A stretch of 64,000 nucleotides of DNA from M3007 sp964550795 (GTDB taxonomy: Bacteria; Bacteroidota; Bacteroidia; Chitinophagales; Saprospiraceae): contig CAZKBH010000008.1 in NCBI GenBank assembly GCA_964550795.1, forward strand, positions 1 through 64,000, written 5' to 3'. Positions 8,544-16,583 of this stretch are shown piece after piece; positions within the stretch are counted from its first letter, which is position 1, and each line of letters starts with the position of its first letter. A model generated the notes under the pieces. It was not told the DNA's origin. It saw only the letters and a program-made list of their open reading frames with translations, and made no database searches. The position numbers were made by a program, and so were the translations under genes.

Positions 8544-8584
8544 CACAAAAAAACACCCCGCTCGGCACGCTGCCGAACGGGGTG
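8544..8584 (-). terminator. Rho-independent terminator
   Basis: CACCCCGCTCGGCA (8554-8567) pairs with TGCCGAACGGGGTG (8571-8584) with one mismatch and a 3-base loop. On the minus strand it is followed by a T-rich run, so it ends the gene at 8609-9259. Confidence 0.88.
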
Positions 8585-8608
8585 GATATTTAACTGGTTC
8601 TAAATCTT

Positions 8609-9259
8609 CTATTTAATTTTGGCAAGGTCAGCGCTGGTGTCCATGCTGCGGCTGCTCCACTGAATATGGTCAGGGTTGCCGGCAGAGGTCAGTTCAAGCG
8701 TTGTGGACTCGATGAGGGTCAAGCCCGTCACTTTGTTGCCGATGTGGCCACTCTCGCGGTAGTTGTTCGCCCAATTCACTTTGTATTCATTCACACTTGC
8801 GACCAAGGTCTCGTTGATGGTAGCTACGGTCAGTGTTTCAGGGTTAACACCGGCCACGAAGTGTGTGCCGATGTATTCGCCTTGTTTGGAGAAAACACTG
8901 ATGCTATATGATTTTGTGCCACGGCTGAAACCGCGAGCGATATTGTAGAGGACTGCTGTGTATTCTGCCGTTTCAAAAGCCGCTACTGGCTCTGGGCAAA
9001 CTGGCATATTGCTGTAAGAAGCACTGCGCTCCAACTCAGGAAGAAACTGGTAGTATTCCCATCCGAGGCGCGCTGATTTAGTTGCTGGGCGCGCTTCGAG
9101 TTGAACTTGCAGTTCTTGTGCGTCGAAGGAGAAAGGAAGCGTTGCCTTTGGAAACTGTGCCAGGAATTCCTGGAACGTTGGCGTTGCGTCCTGTGCGTTC
9201 AGGTTAACGATGCTTGCCAGAGCAAGAAGAAGAGTCGGGATTAATTTGCAATTTTTCAT
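8609..9259 (-). CDS. Secreted hypothetical protein
   Basis: 216 residues with a signal peptide (MKNCKLIPTLLLALASIVNLNAQ, split here only by description; cleavage after NAQ near 23). The mature protein has no domain I recognise. It contains a FQEFLAQFPKATLPFSF segment and then a beta-rich body including LYNIARGFSRGTKSYSISVF, which resembles small Bacteroidota proteins of the YARHG-less, periplasmic type. A strong terminator follows at 8544-8584. It may be a stand-alone gene with its promoter in 9260-9600. Confidence 0.6.
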   Translation of the reverse strand: MKNCKLIPTLLLALASIVNLNAQDATPTFQEFLAQFPKATLPFSFDAQELQVQLEARPATKSARLGWEYYQFLPELERSASYSNMPVCPEPVAAFETAEYTAVLYNIARGFSRGTKSYSISVFSKQGEYIGTHFVAGVNPETLTVATINETLVASVNEYKVNWANNYRESGHIGNKVTGLTLIESTTLELTSAGNPDHIQWSSRSMDTSADLAKIK

Positions 9260-9600
9260 AGTAAAGAATCGGTTTTGGATTTGAGTGGTGATGAATTTTA
9301 CTTGAGGATTAAATTTGAGTACGCTTGTTTCTCCTTCTATTCCAAAATGCTTGCCAAAAAGTGCTCGAGGGGTAGATTACCCGGAAAAAAAATTAAAAAA
9401 AAGGCAGAATTAGACTTATAAGGGTAGGAAAGTCACATTTTTGGGTAGGCTTTTTTGAGAAAAAGGTTTTCAAGCCCGTGCCAATATTTTAAAGAACCAG
9501 TGATGATTACCAATGACTTACGCTCCAAAACCGCGACTGGTTTAGACGTTAAATTTTTTTTATAATTAACAGTTAATTTGGAGGGAGGGCCAAATCTGGC
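9260..9600. other. Intergenic region without a visible gene
   Basis: These 341 bases separate the secreted hypothetical gene from the 3' end of the GT-C gene, both on the minus strand. The sequence is AT-rich with several A and T runs. I see no convincing reading frame, strong hairpin or exact promoter box; it presumably holds the promoter for 8609-9259. Confidence 0.5.
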
Positions 9601-11046
9601 TCATTCAATCATCCACAAGCCCCAGCCCTCTGGCATCTCAAGCTGCCGTACCAAGCGATGCTTGGATTTCATCGCATCCCAATTCAAAATCGGGTTCTGG
9701 CCTTGCCACTGCGGGCGCAGGGCTTCGTTGAACAACACAAAATGCCCTGAAGAAAACGTCGGGTAACGTTGTATCCAAAGATTGTGAAACTGAACCTCGG
9801 GCAGGTAAGTCCGCAAAGACACATCGAGGTCAAAGGCGTAAACCTCTGCATTGGGCGGCAACACCGCCTGCAATTGTTGCGCAATTTCGGTTTCCAAGCG
9901 GTTCCGGGAAATCGTAGGTGCCAGGAATTTAACGCAGCATACCAACTGCACGGCGAGGGCTGTGATCAAAACCCCTGTAGCGAGCCGTTTAAAAAACAAA
10001 AATCCGTAGCAGAAGAACCGATCCCAGGCCGGAAACAGCAACAACAAGACCACTATATAGGCAGGAAATAAAAAGCGCAAATTCTGCTGCGGCAAACCAC
10101 CCAGCAAAATCAGGTACAAAACAGCCCCGCTGAAGAGGATTTTTTTGGTCGGCAGCAGGAGGTCAGTTTTTTTAGCGAGTAAAAACAAACCCGGGAGGGC
10201 GATACAAAACGCCGGATGGAAGAGCGGAAACAACAGAAATAGCAGATTGGGCAACAAATTGCTTGAAATGCCCCCGGCGGCGCCTTCAAAACTGCTTTTG
10301 AAAAAATGAAGCACCGACCACCGCGAGGCAATGGAGTGCGTTAGCAGATTTTCCAGGCCGCCTGTTTTGAGCCAAAAATGGGGCATCATGGCCAACCCAA
10401 ACGCGGCTGCTGCCCAAATCAAGACCCCATATTTTTTGCGTGAAATCAAGGAATGCACCAAGGCGACTGCCAGCGGAAACAGCAGCGCAATCAGTGCGTA
10501 ACGGGTACTAAAGGCAAATGCTCCCAGCATGGCCGCGCCCATCAGATCGGTTGTACGGCCTTTTTCCAAGGCCCGAAACCCAAAAAAAAACGTGGACAAT
10601 GCAAATAACAGTCCCAAGCCGTCGCTCATGCTGGTCAGACTGGCCCGGAGAAACATGGGGGCAAGTACCACGCCTAATCCTGCCATGACCCAGCGGCTGT
10701 CTGCGCGCGCGCCGGGTGCGAGTAAGGCCAACAAACGTTCAAAAACCCAAAGCCCTAGCGCTGCCGCGACCCATGAAAGCACCTGCAAAGCCAGCACCGA
10801 ATCGCCCAGTAAAAAACGGAAAAGGGCGCCTAAAAGCGGATAACCGCCTGCAAATTCAGCGTCGCCGAGTTCCGCAGGGGGACCGGGCAAGCCGCTGAGC
10901 CGATCAAAGATTACCCGGCTTTGCCGAAGGTATTCGTGTGCATCTTGTCCGTACAATCCATTGAAATCCAGGAGGTAAGACAGGGCGGCCAAGCACAAAA
11001 AGAAAAGCACCGGGAGCCAATTCAGGCGATATGCGTGTGCGACCAT
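9601..11046 (-). CDS. GT-C type membrane glycosyltransferase, GT39-like
   Basis: 481 residues with about 10-12 hydrophobic segments. The layout of a short N-terminal helix, then a loop with acidic GQDAHEYL (D35, E38), many helices and a soluble C-terminal part resembles lipid-phosphosugar-dependent GT-C enzymes of the PMT/ArnT type. The acidic loop residues would be catalytic by analogy. Substrate is unknown. The ATG lies 2 bases after the stop of an upstream reading frame (11049-11221), so it was probably the second gene of a coupled pair that has since been damaged. Confidence 0.7.
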   Translation of the reverse strand: MVAHAYRLNWLPVLFFLCLAALSYLLDFNGLYGQDAHEYLRQSRVIFDRLSGLPGPPAELGDAEFAGGYPLLGALFRFLLGDSVLALQVLSWVAAALGLWVFERLLALLAPGARADSRWVMAGLGVVLAPMFLRASLTSMSDGLGLLFALSTFFFGFRALEKGRTTDLMGAAMLGAFAFSTRYALIALLFPLAVALVHSLISRKKYGVLIWAAAAFGLAMMPHFWLKTGGLENLLTHSIASRWSVLHFFKSSFEGAAGGISSNLLPNLLFLLFPLFHPAFCIALPGLFLLAKKTDLLLPTKKILFSGAVLYLILLGGLPQQNLRFLFPAYIVVLLLLFPAWDRFFCYGFLFFKRLATGVLITALAVQLVCCVKFLAPTISRNRLETEIAQQLQAVLPPNAEVYAFDLDVSLRTYLPEVQFHNLWIQRYPTFSSGHFVLFNEALRPQWQGQNPILNWDAMKSKHRLVRQLEMPEGWGLWMIE

Positions 11047-11048
11047 GG

Positions 11049-11221
11049 CTATAAATCGCTGTCGAGGGGTGCATTGGCCGAGGGGTACATTTTCATGTTG
11101 GAAACATCATTTTCCCACTCCACCATGATTTGATCGGAATTGTCTAGTTGAACGATTTTTTGATACATATAGAAGTTGTAGAAGGTCAACCGTTTGCAAT
11201 CCAAAGGTCGTAAAAAATTAA
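11049..11221 (-). pseudogene. 3' remnant of a gene upstream of the GT-C gene
   Basis: On the minus strand a frame encoding FLRPLDCKRLTFYNFY, then MYQKIVQLDNSDQIMVEWEN and PSANAPLDSDL ends with TAG at 11049-11051, two bases before the GT-C start. That spacing is typical of translationally coupled genes, and the codon pattern looks genuine. Upstream the frame runs into a palindromic element (11222-11440) and meets TAG near 11368 without a convincing start. I read it as the tail of a gene cut by an insertion; a short protein starting at the internal ATG (MYQKIVQ) is the alternative. The family is not recognised. Confidence 0.45.
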
Positions 11222-11448
11222 ACTGACTATCCGCATATTGGGTATCAAAAAGAATATCGAACCGCAGAATATCGAATATCGAACACCGAACACCGAATTT
11301 TGAAGGGGGATACCCATAAACCGGCGTTGATAGAACATTTGGATTTAATATCCATTCACCTTTAAACTACTTCTTCATTCGATATTGGGTGTTCGATATT
11401 CGATATTTCATCACAAGTACCCAATATGCGGATAGTCAGTAAAATTAA
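11214..11448. mobile_element. MITE-like palindromic element with flanking direct repeats
   Basis: Positions 11222-11244 and 11418-11440 are perfect 23-base inverted repeats (outer ends ACTGACTATCC and GGATAGTCAGT). Directly outside both is AAAATTAA (11214-11221 and 11441-11448), as expected of an 8-base target duplication. The 173-base interior has further inverted motifs built on CGAATATCGAA and CGAACACCGAA, and has no transposase. It lies between the GT-C gene remnant and gldG. Confidence 0.6.
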
Positions 11449-11575
11449 GGCTCCTTTTGCCAAAAAACAATGCAACAAAGCCAGTAATTCTACTTTTTCA
11501 GATTGCCGCAAGCGGCCTAAGGTCGGTGAATTTGCACCCAATTAAGGAAGTGCGGCAAGAGTAGGCAGAGTACCT

Positions 11576-11583
11576 TACTTTTG
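11576..11583 (+). promoter_or_regulatory. Promoter -7 box for gldG
   Basis: TACTTTTG fits the Bacteroidota TAnnTTTG -7 consensus and lies 30 bases before the gldG ATG. No clear -33 element is seen. Confidence 0.6.
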
Positions 11584-11613
11584 CCCTCCGGCAAAAAAGC
11601 CTCGGCTCCACAC

Positions 11614-13320
11614 ATGTCTCGTTCCAAACGCACCCAATCACTTATTCAGTTCGGCCTGCTTGCGGGTATCTTGTTGTTCGCCAACATTGTGGCCAACTCC
11701 TTTTACACGCACCTCGACCTCACGGAGGAAAAACGCTTCACGCTCACCAAGCCCACCAAAACACTGCTGCGCGACCTGAAAGAACGGGTGTACGTGCGGG
11801 TATTGCTCGATGGTGACTTCCCGGCAGGTTTTAAACGGCTTCAAACGGCTACCCGGGAAATGCTCGACGATTTCCGATCCGAAAGCGGGTACATTGATTA
11901 CCAATTTGAAAACCCCTCGGAAGGCAGCGTGGAAGAAATCAACGAGCGCCGCAAAGCGTTGGCGGAGGACGGCATTATGCCTTTCAATCTCCGGGTGGCA
12001 GATATGGGCGAAACCTCCCAACAGCTCATCTATCCAGTCGCTGTTTTTCACTTTGGTGGCCGACGAATGGTGGTAAAACTGCTCGAAAGCAACTCGCCCA
12101 CCCTTTCTCCCGACGAGGTTATCAACAATTCGGTGACCCTGCTGGAGTACAAGTTTGCCAACATCATCAAAAAACTCCGCTCGTCCCAGCGTCCTGTCAT
12201 CCTGTTCACCCGCGACCACGGCGAACTCAACGAGCTTCAAACGGCTGATTTGGAACGCAGTCTGCAACAATTCTATGATACCGACCGCATTTCCCTCGAT
12301 TCGGTGGTGCAATTGCCGCCCGACCAGTGCGCACTGTTGATTATAGCCAAACCCCGAATGCCGTTTTCTGAGAAAGACAAGTTCAAAATTGATCAATACG
12401 CCATGAACGGCGGGCGTGTGCTTTGGTTGCTCGATCCGATGGATGCCAGCCTCGACAGCATGAGTATGGCCGGGAAATTTATCTCCACCCCCTACGATTT
12501 AAAACTGGACGACCAGCTTTTTAAGTACGGCATACGCCTCAATCCCGATGTGGTGTTGAGCATGGAATCCACCAAAATACCGCTTCAAATTGGCCAGGTG
12601 GGCAATCAGCCGCAGTACGAGATGTTCGATTGGTACTATCACTTGATGGTACAACCGCAGGGCAAGCACCCCATTGTAAAAAACCTCGACCGTTTGGACA
12701 TTTGGTTTGCGTCCAGCATGGACACGCTGCGCACTAAAACGCCGATCAAAAAAACCGTGCTCCTCCGAAGTGGGCAGTATAGCCGGATGCAATTCAACCC
12801 GGTGGAACTCAATTTTGAAATCCTGAAATACGATCCCGATCCGACCAAATTTAATAAAGGCCCACAGAACCTCGCGGTGCTGCTGGAAGGAACCTTCCCC
12901 TCCTCGTTTGAAAACCGGGTATCGGAGGAATTGCTGATCGGGATGAAACAGCTCGGCATGGAATTCAAATCCAGCAGTGTACCCACACGCATGATTGTGG
13001 TCAGCGATGGCGATGTGGCGGCCAATTATGTGCGTGACGCAGCAAACAAACAAACTGCTCCGCTCGGATTTAATCGTTTTGAAAAAATCACTTACGCGAA
13101 TAAAGACTTCATTATCAACGCAGTAGAATATCTTATTGAGCCCAATGGCGTGATTGAAGCCCGAGCCAAGGAGGTCAAACTCCGCTTGCTGGATACCGTG
13201 CGGGCCAAAGATGAACAGACATTTTGGCGCGGACTAAACCTCGTTTTACCCTTGTTATTTCTGGGTGTTTTTGGCTGGCTTTTCAACTGGCTGCGCAGAA
13301 GACGTTACGCCCAAAATTGA
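11614..13320 (+). CDS. gldG: Gliding motility protein GldG
   Basis: 568 residues from the ATG at 11614; an upstream TTG at 11581 is rejected because the promoter -7 box ends at 11583. One N-terminal transmembrane helix (FGLLAGILLFANIVANSFY, about 14-32) precedes the GldG opening DLTEEKRFTLTKPTKTLLRDL. A large extracytoplasmic part follows (ABC_transp_aux/DUF4350-like), then a C-terminal helix (LNLVLPLLFLGVFGWLFNWL) and an Arg-rich tail. GldG works with the ABC proteins GldA and GldF in gliding of Bacteroidota. No gldF or gldA is nearby; in many genomes gldF directly precedes gldG, and here the palindromic element and a gene remnant occupy that place. Confidence 0.9.
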   Translation: MSRSKRTQSLIQFGLLAGILLFANIVANSFYTHLDLTEEKRFTLTKPTKTLLRDLKERVYVRVLLDGDFPAGFKRLQTATREMLDDFRSESGYIDYQFENPSEGSVEEINERRKALAEDGIMPFNLRVADMGETSQQLIYPVAVFHFGGRRMVVKLLESNSPTLSPDEVINNSVTLLEYKFANIIKKLRSSQRPVILFTRDHGELNELQTADLERSLQQFYDTDRISLDSVVQLPPDQCALLIIAKPRMPFSEKDKFKIDQYAMNGGRVLWLLDPMDASLDSMSMAGKFISTPYDLKLDDQLFKYGIRLNPDVVLSMESTKIPLQIGQVGNQPQYEMFDWYYHLMVQPQGKHPIVKNLDRLDIWFASSMDTLRTKTPIKKTVLLRSGQYSRMQFNPVELNFEILKYDPDPTKFNKGPQNLAVLLEGTFPSSFENRVSEELLIGMKQLGMEFKSSSVPTRMIVVSDGDVAANYVRDAANKQTAPLGFNRFEKITYANKDFIINAVEYLIEPNGVIEARAKEVKLRLLDTVRAKDEQTFWRGLNLVLPLLFLGVFGWLFNWLRRRRYAQN

Positions 13321-13340
13321 CCCAAAACCATCGTTCAAAC

Positions 13341-13637
13341 ATGATCAAAAGAATTGTAAAAATGACTTTCCGGGAAGAGGCGGTTCAGAGTTTCGTCGCG
13401 GATGTTTTTGAACAAAGCAAGGCCCACATTCGCGCGTTCGAGGGTTGCCGACACATGGAATTGTTGCAACATAAATCTCGCCCGAATATCCTTTTTACCC
13501 TCAGTATCTGGGAAGATGAAGCTGCCTTGAATGCCTACCGGGCCTCTGCCTTGTTTGCCGATACCTGGGCTAAAACCAAGGCGCTTTTTGCCGAAAAAGC
13601 CGAGGCCTGGACACTTGAGTTAATAGACGAACCGTAG
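13341..13637 (+). CDS. Antibiotic biosynthesis monooxygenase (ABM) domain protein
   Basis: 98 residues from the ATG at 13341, which is 20 bases after the gldG stop; longer in-frame starts would overlap gldG. Single ferredoxin-like ABM domain: MTFREEAVQSFVADVFEQSK, a central FEGCRHMELLQ strand and FTLSIWEDEAALNAYRAS. ABM proteins include quinol and heme-degrading monooxygenases; the conserved NxxF-type catalytic residues cannot be assigned here, so substrate is unknown. It is probably cotranscribed with gldG. Confidence 0.82.
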   Translation: MIKRIVKMTFREEAVQSFVADVFEQSKAHIRAFEGCRHMELLQHKSRPNILFTLSIWEDEAALNAYRASALFADTWAKTKALFAEKAEAWTLELIDEP

Positions 13638-13652
13638 TTTAAATTTTAAATC

Positions 13653-14399
13653 ATGGAAAAAGACACAAAAGAAACCCCTGAAAGCCCCGAGACCAAGAAC
13701 GTAGTAGCACGCCAAATCAAAACCTGGAACAAAAAACGCGGCGAAAACGCCTGGACGATGTTCAAAGTCATGGCCGAATTCGTGGACGGATTTGAAGTGC
13801 TGAACAATGTAGGGCCATGCGTATCCATTTTTGGTTCGGCGCGCACCCAACCAGGTACCATTTATTATGATTTGGCTATAAAAGTAGCTTCCCGACTTGT
13901 AGAAGAGGGATACGGAGTCATTACCGGCGGTGGACCGGGCGTCATGGAAGCTGGAAACAAGGGCGCCTGGATGAAAGGTGGCACGTCTATCGGGCTGAAT
14001 ATTGACCTGCCGTTTGAGCAGCACCACAACCCGTTCATTGCGCCTGCGCACAACCTGAAGTATCGCTACTTCTTTGTGCGCAAGGTGATGTTTGTAAAAT
14101 ATGCCCAGGCATTTGTGGTCATGCCCGGAGGTTTTGGCACCTTGGATGAGCTGTTTGAGGTGTTGACTTTGGTACAGACCAATAAAATTACCCGTATGCC
14201 CATTGTGTTGATGGGTGTAGAATTTTGGACGGGGCTAAAAAACTGGATCGTGGAAGTGATGCTCGAACGGCACCACAACATTCATGCAAATGACTTGGAT
14301 CTATTTCTCGTTACGGATGATGCCGAGGAGGCTGTGCAGTACATCAATAAGTTTTATGCAGAGGGCGTGAGTACGCTGGAGCCGAATTTTGAGTTGTAA
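13653..14399 (+). CDS. LOG family protein, TIGR00730 type
   Basis: 248 residues. The Rossmann-like lysine-decarboxylase fold is clear, with FGSARTQPGT (60-69), GGGPGVMEA (92-100) and the catalytic PGGFGTLDE motif (158-166), plus R143 and K144 that bind the phosphoribosyl part. LOG enzymes cleave nucleotide 5'-monophosphates to free base and ribose phosphate; cytokinin activation is the known plant role, while the bacterial substrate is usually undefined. The gene starts 15 bases after the ABM gene and is likely cotranscribed. Confidence 0.9.
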   Translation: MEKDTKETPESPETKNVVARQIKTWNKKRGENAWTMFKVMAEFVDGFEVLNNVGPCVSIFGSARTQPGTIYYDLAIKVASRLVEEGYGVITGGGPGVMEAGNKGAWMKGGTSIGLNIDLPFEQHHNPFIAPAHNLKYRYFFVRKVMFVKYAQAFVVMPGGFGTLDELFEVLTLVQTNKITRMPIVLMGVEFWTGLKNWIVEVMLERHHNIHANDLDLFLVTDDAEEAVQYINKFYAEGVSTLEPNFEL

Positions 14400-14413
14400 A
14401 TTGGATGGTTTTG

Positions 14414-14520
14414 GACCTTGGAGAGGTCGAACATTGCGGACATTGACACCAACGTTAGACCTCTCCGAGGTCGGGATACAACACCATTATTTGCTACAAA
14501 CGTTTGACCTCTCCGAGGTC
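14414..14520. repeat. Three spaced GACCT...AGGTC palindromes
   Basis: GACCTCTCCGAGGTC occurs exactly at 14458-14472 and 14506-14520, with a degenerate copy, GACCTTGGAGAGGTC, at 14414-14428. Spacing is 44 and 48 bases. The cluster sits between the convergent LOG and DUF4197 genes, where it may also act as a terminator. Confidence 0.85.
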
Positions 14521-14558
14521 GTTCGGGACATAAAACGTTGATTTGACTTAACAACGCT

Positions 14559-15287
14559 TTACTTCTTATCCTGCTTGGCAAACACTTTTTTCAACAGCTC
14601 AGAATTCCGCATATTGACATCGGATCGGATGCCTTGTTCTTTTTTCTGAACCAGCTCAAACATGCCTTTGAGGGCCATATTGGTCACGTGATCATCGAGT
14701 TCTGGATTGGTTTTTGTGACAAGCGGCATCTTGTTGTAGGCAGTCACCGCCGATTTCCAATACTCACGGGCGTTTACTTTATCGAGGGATGTTTGGATAA
14801 TGGGTTTGAACTCAGCGTACAGCGGTGAAAAAGTCGTTTTTTCCAGATAGCGGGTGGCTGCATCAGGGTTGCCCATCAGAATGTTGAGTGCGTCCTGGAA
14901 AGTGAGTTTTTTGATCGCGTTGACAAAAATTGGCTTGGCTTTGGTGGCCGCATCTTCGGCAGCGCGGTTCATACGTTCGGTCAAATCTGCTTCTACGTTG
15001 GAAAAGCCAGGTACCGCTTTGAGTCTTTTGACCACGGTTTGCGCTTCTTCGGGGAGCAGAATTTTATAGGGAGATTTGAAGTAGCCGTCTTTAGCGGAAA
15101 GGAAATCTACGGCTTCACCAATGCCGTTGTTGAGCGCTTCTTTGAGGCCATTTCCGGCTTCTTCTTGGCTGAGCGGCATATCAAGTCCAACTTTTTCTTT
15201 GGCCTTGTCCAGGATTTTGCCAAATTGAGCGTTTGCCAGATGGGTGAGCAATAAAGCGGTCGTGAGGAGGAGTGTTCTTTTGAGCAT
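14559..15287 (-). CDS. DUF4197 family secreted protein
   Basis: 242 residues from the ATG at 15285-15287, which opens a good signal peptide (MLKRTLLLTTALLLTHLANA). The mature protein matches DUF4197: QEEAGNGLKEALNNGIGEAV (about 42-61), ILLPEEAQTV, the helix RMNRAAEDAATKAKPIF and the FTFQDAL-like segment LTFQDALNILMGNPDAATRY. It is predicted all-helical and periplasmic. Function is unknown. It converges with the LOG gene across the palindrome cluster. Confidence 0.88.
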   Translation of the reverse strand: MLKRTLLLTTALLLTHLANAQFGKILDKAKEKVGLDMPLSQEEAGNGLKEALNNGIGEAVDFLSAKDGYFKSPYKILLPEEAQTVVKRLKAVPGFSNVEADLTERMNRAAEDAATKAKPIFVNAIKKLTFQDALNILMGNPDAATRYLEKTTFSPLYAEFKPIIQTSLDKVNAREYWKSAVTAYNKMPLVTKTNPELDDHVTNMALKGMFELVQKKEQGIRSDVNMRNSELLKKVFAKQDKK

Positions 15288-15412
15288 GAGAATCAGTTTG
15301 TTAGAATGAAAGGGAGTGAATACTGCAAAGTTCGGTGCATTAAACGTGAAGTAGTGCAATTAGGAACAATCCGCGCCCTGGTTTAGTCTTTCTTTAACGA
15401 CGGAGCATGTTT

Positions 15413-15451
15413 AAAGTGTGGCACACAGTAGGTAGCGTTGTGCCACACTTT
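15413..15451. repeat. Inverted repeat with GTGTGGCACA core
   Basis: AAAGTGTGGCACA (15413-15425) and its exact reverse complement (15439-15451) flank a 13-base loop, in the leader of the EEP-family gene. The same core recurs near 2347, 3776, 36582 and 36678-36719. Confidence 0.8.
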
Positions 15452-15473
15452 GAACACGCACACAATCTTAAAA

Positions 15474-16526
15474 ATGAAATCCTTGCTTCAATATTTAATC
15501 AGAACGATGAGTGCGGTGGTCATTTGCTGCACCGTGTTGGCGTACGTATGTCCCTCGGTGAACCCGATGAAGTTTTCCTGGCTTGCTTTTTTTGGCACCG
15601 CGTTTCCCTGGTTGTTGTTGGCCAACGTGCTACTGTTCACTTTTTGGGCTTGGCGTGGAAACCGATTTGCGCTGTATCATGTGGGCATTCTCCTTTTTGG
15701 CTGGCAGCATATCACGGGTTTTATTGGATTTGATTTCGGCAAAGATGCCATTCCGGAGAACGCGATTACGGTCACCACGCACAATTTGGGTGGGATTTAT
15801 TCCGGAAAAGAAGCCACGGATGCCTGGCGGGAAAAACGAGCCGCTGCGTACACCGGATTTTTACAGGAAAACGGCAACCCAGACATTCTTTGTACCCAGG
15901 AAACCAGTAGTAAACTTTACCGCCTTTTGGCCGAAAAAATGGGCTACGCGCATACGTTCAACCTCAAAAAAGGCACCGTCATCCTCAGTCGTTTTCCCAT
16001 TGTGGCAGGCGGCGATGTTAAGTTTGAAAACACCTCCAACTCTACGATCTGGGCGGATATTAAGTTGGGCGAAAAAAAAGTCATTCGGGTCTATAACGTT
16101 CACCTTCAATCAAATCAGGTAACCAAAACGACTGCCAAAGTGATTCAAAAAGGTGATTTAGACGAGGGCGAAACCTGGCAGGACATCGGTTTTGTGCTGG
16201 GTCGGGTCGGGTCGGCCACCAGCCTAAGGGCCGAGCAGGCACAAAAACTACGCGAGCACATTGCCGCCTGCAAGCTCCCGGTGCTCATCTGCGGAGACTT
16301 CAACGACACCCCCAATTCTTACGTGTATTCCATACTTTCTGCCGGTTTTCACGACACTTTCCGCCAAAAAGCCCTGGGACTCGGCACCACTTTTGCCGGG
16401 GCGCTGCCCATGCTTCGCATTGATTATATCCTGACAGAAAAAAGCATCACCACCTTCTCTTGCCGCACCGCACGGGATGCCGATTTTTCGGATCATTATC
16501 CGGTGTTTGTGGCTTTGGGGATTTGA
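15474..16526 (+). CDS. Endonuclease/exonuclease/phosphatase family membrane protein
   Basis: 350 residues from the ATG at 15474. Residues 1-90 hold about three hydrophobic segments, and the rest is an EEP (DNase I-like) domain: NLGGIYS near the domain start, PDILCTQETSS with the metal-binding Glu, VYNVHLQSNQ, CGDFNDTPNS and the final SDHYPVF His pair. Bacteroidota membrane EEP proteins of this type have no assigned substrate; phosphodiester hydrolysis outside the cytoplasmic membrane is inferred. An inverted repeat lies in the leader. Confidence 0.87.
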   Translation: MKSLLQYLIRTMSAVVICCTVLAYVCPSVNPMKFSWLAFFGTAFPWLLLANVLLFTFWAWRGNRFALYHVGILLFGWQHITGFIGFDFGKDAIPENAITVTTHNLGGIYSGKEATDAWREKRAAAYTGFLQENGNPDILCTQETSSKLYRLLAEKMGYAHTFNLKKGTVILSRFPIVAGGDVKFENTSNSTIWADIKLGEKKVIRVYNVHLQSNQVTKTTAKVIQKGDLDEGETWQDIGFVLGRVGSATSLRAEQAQKLREHIAACKLPVLICGDFNDTPNSYVYSILSAGFHDTFRQKALGLGTTFAGALPMLRIDYILTEKSITTFSCRTARDADFSDHYPVFVALGI

Positions 16527-16583
16527 GCGTTCTTTGCGTGCTCAAAAATATATTCCAACGACCGGCCTTTCGGCTTTTATACC

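Noticed and set aside
11222..11440. CRISPR-like or integron site reading of the palindromic region
   Set aside because: The structure is one inverted pair with internal mirror motifs, not direct repeats with spacers and not an attC with its short core sites.
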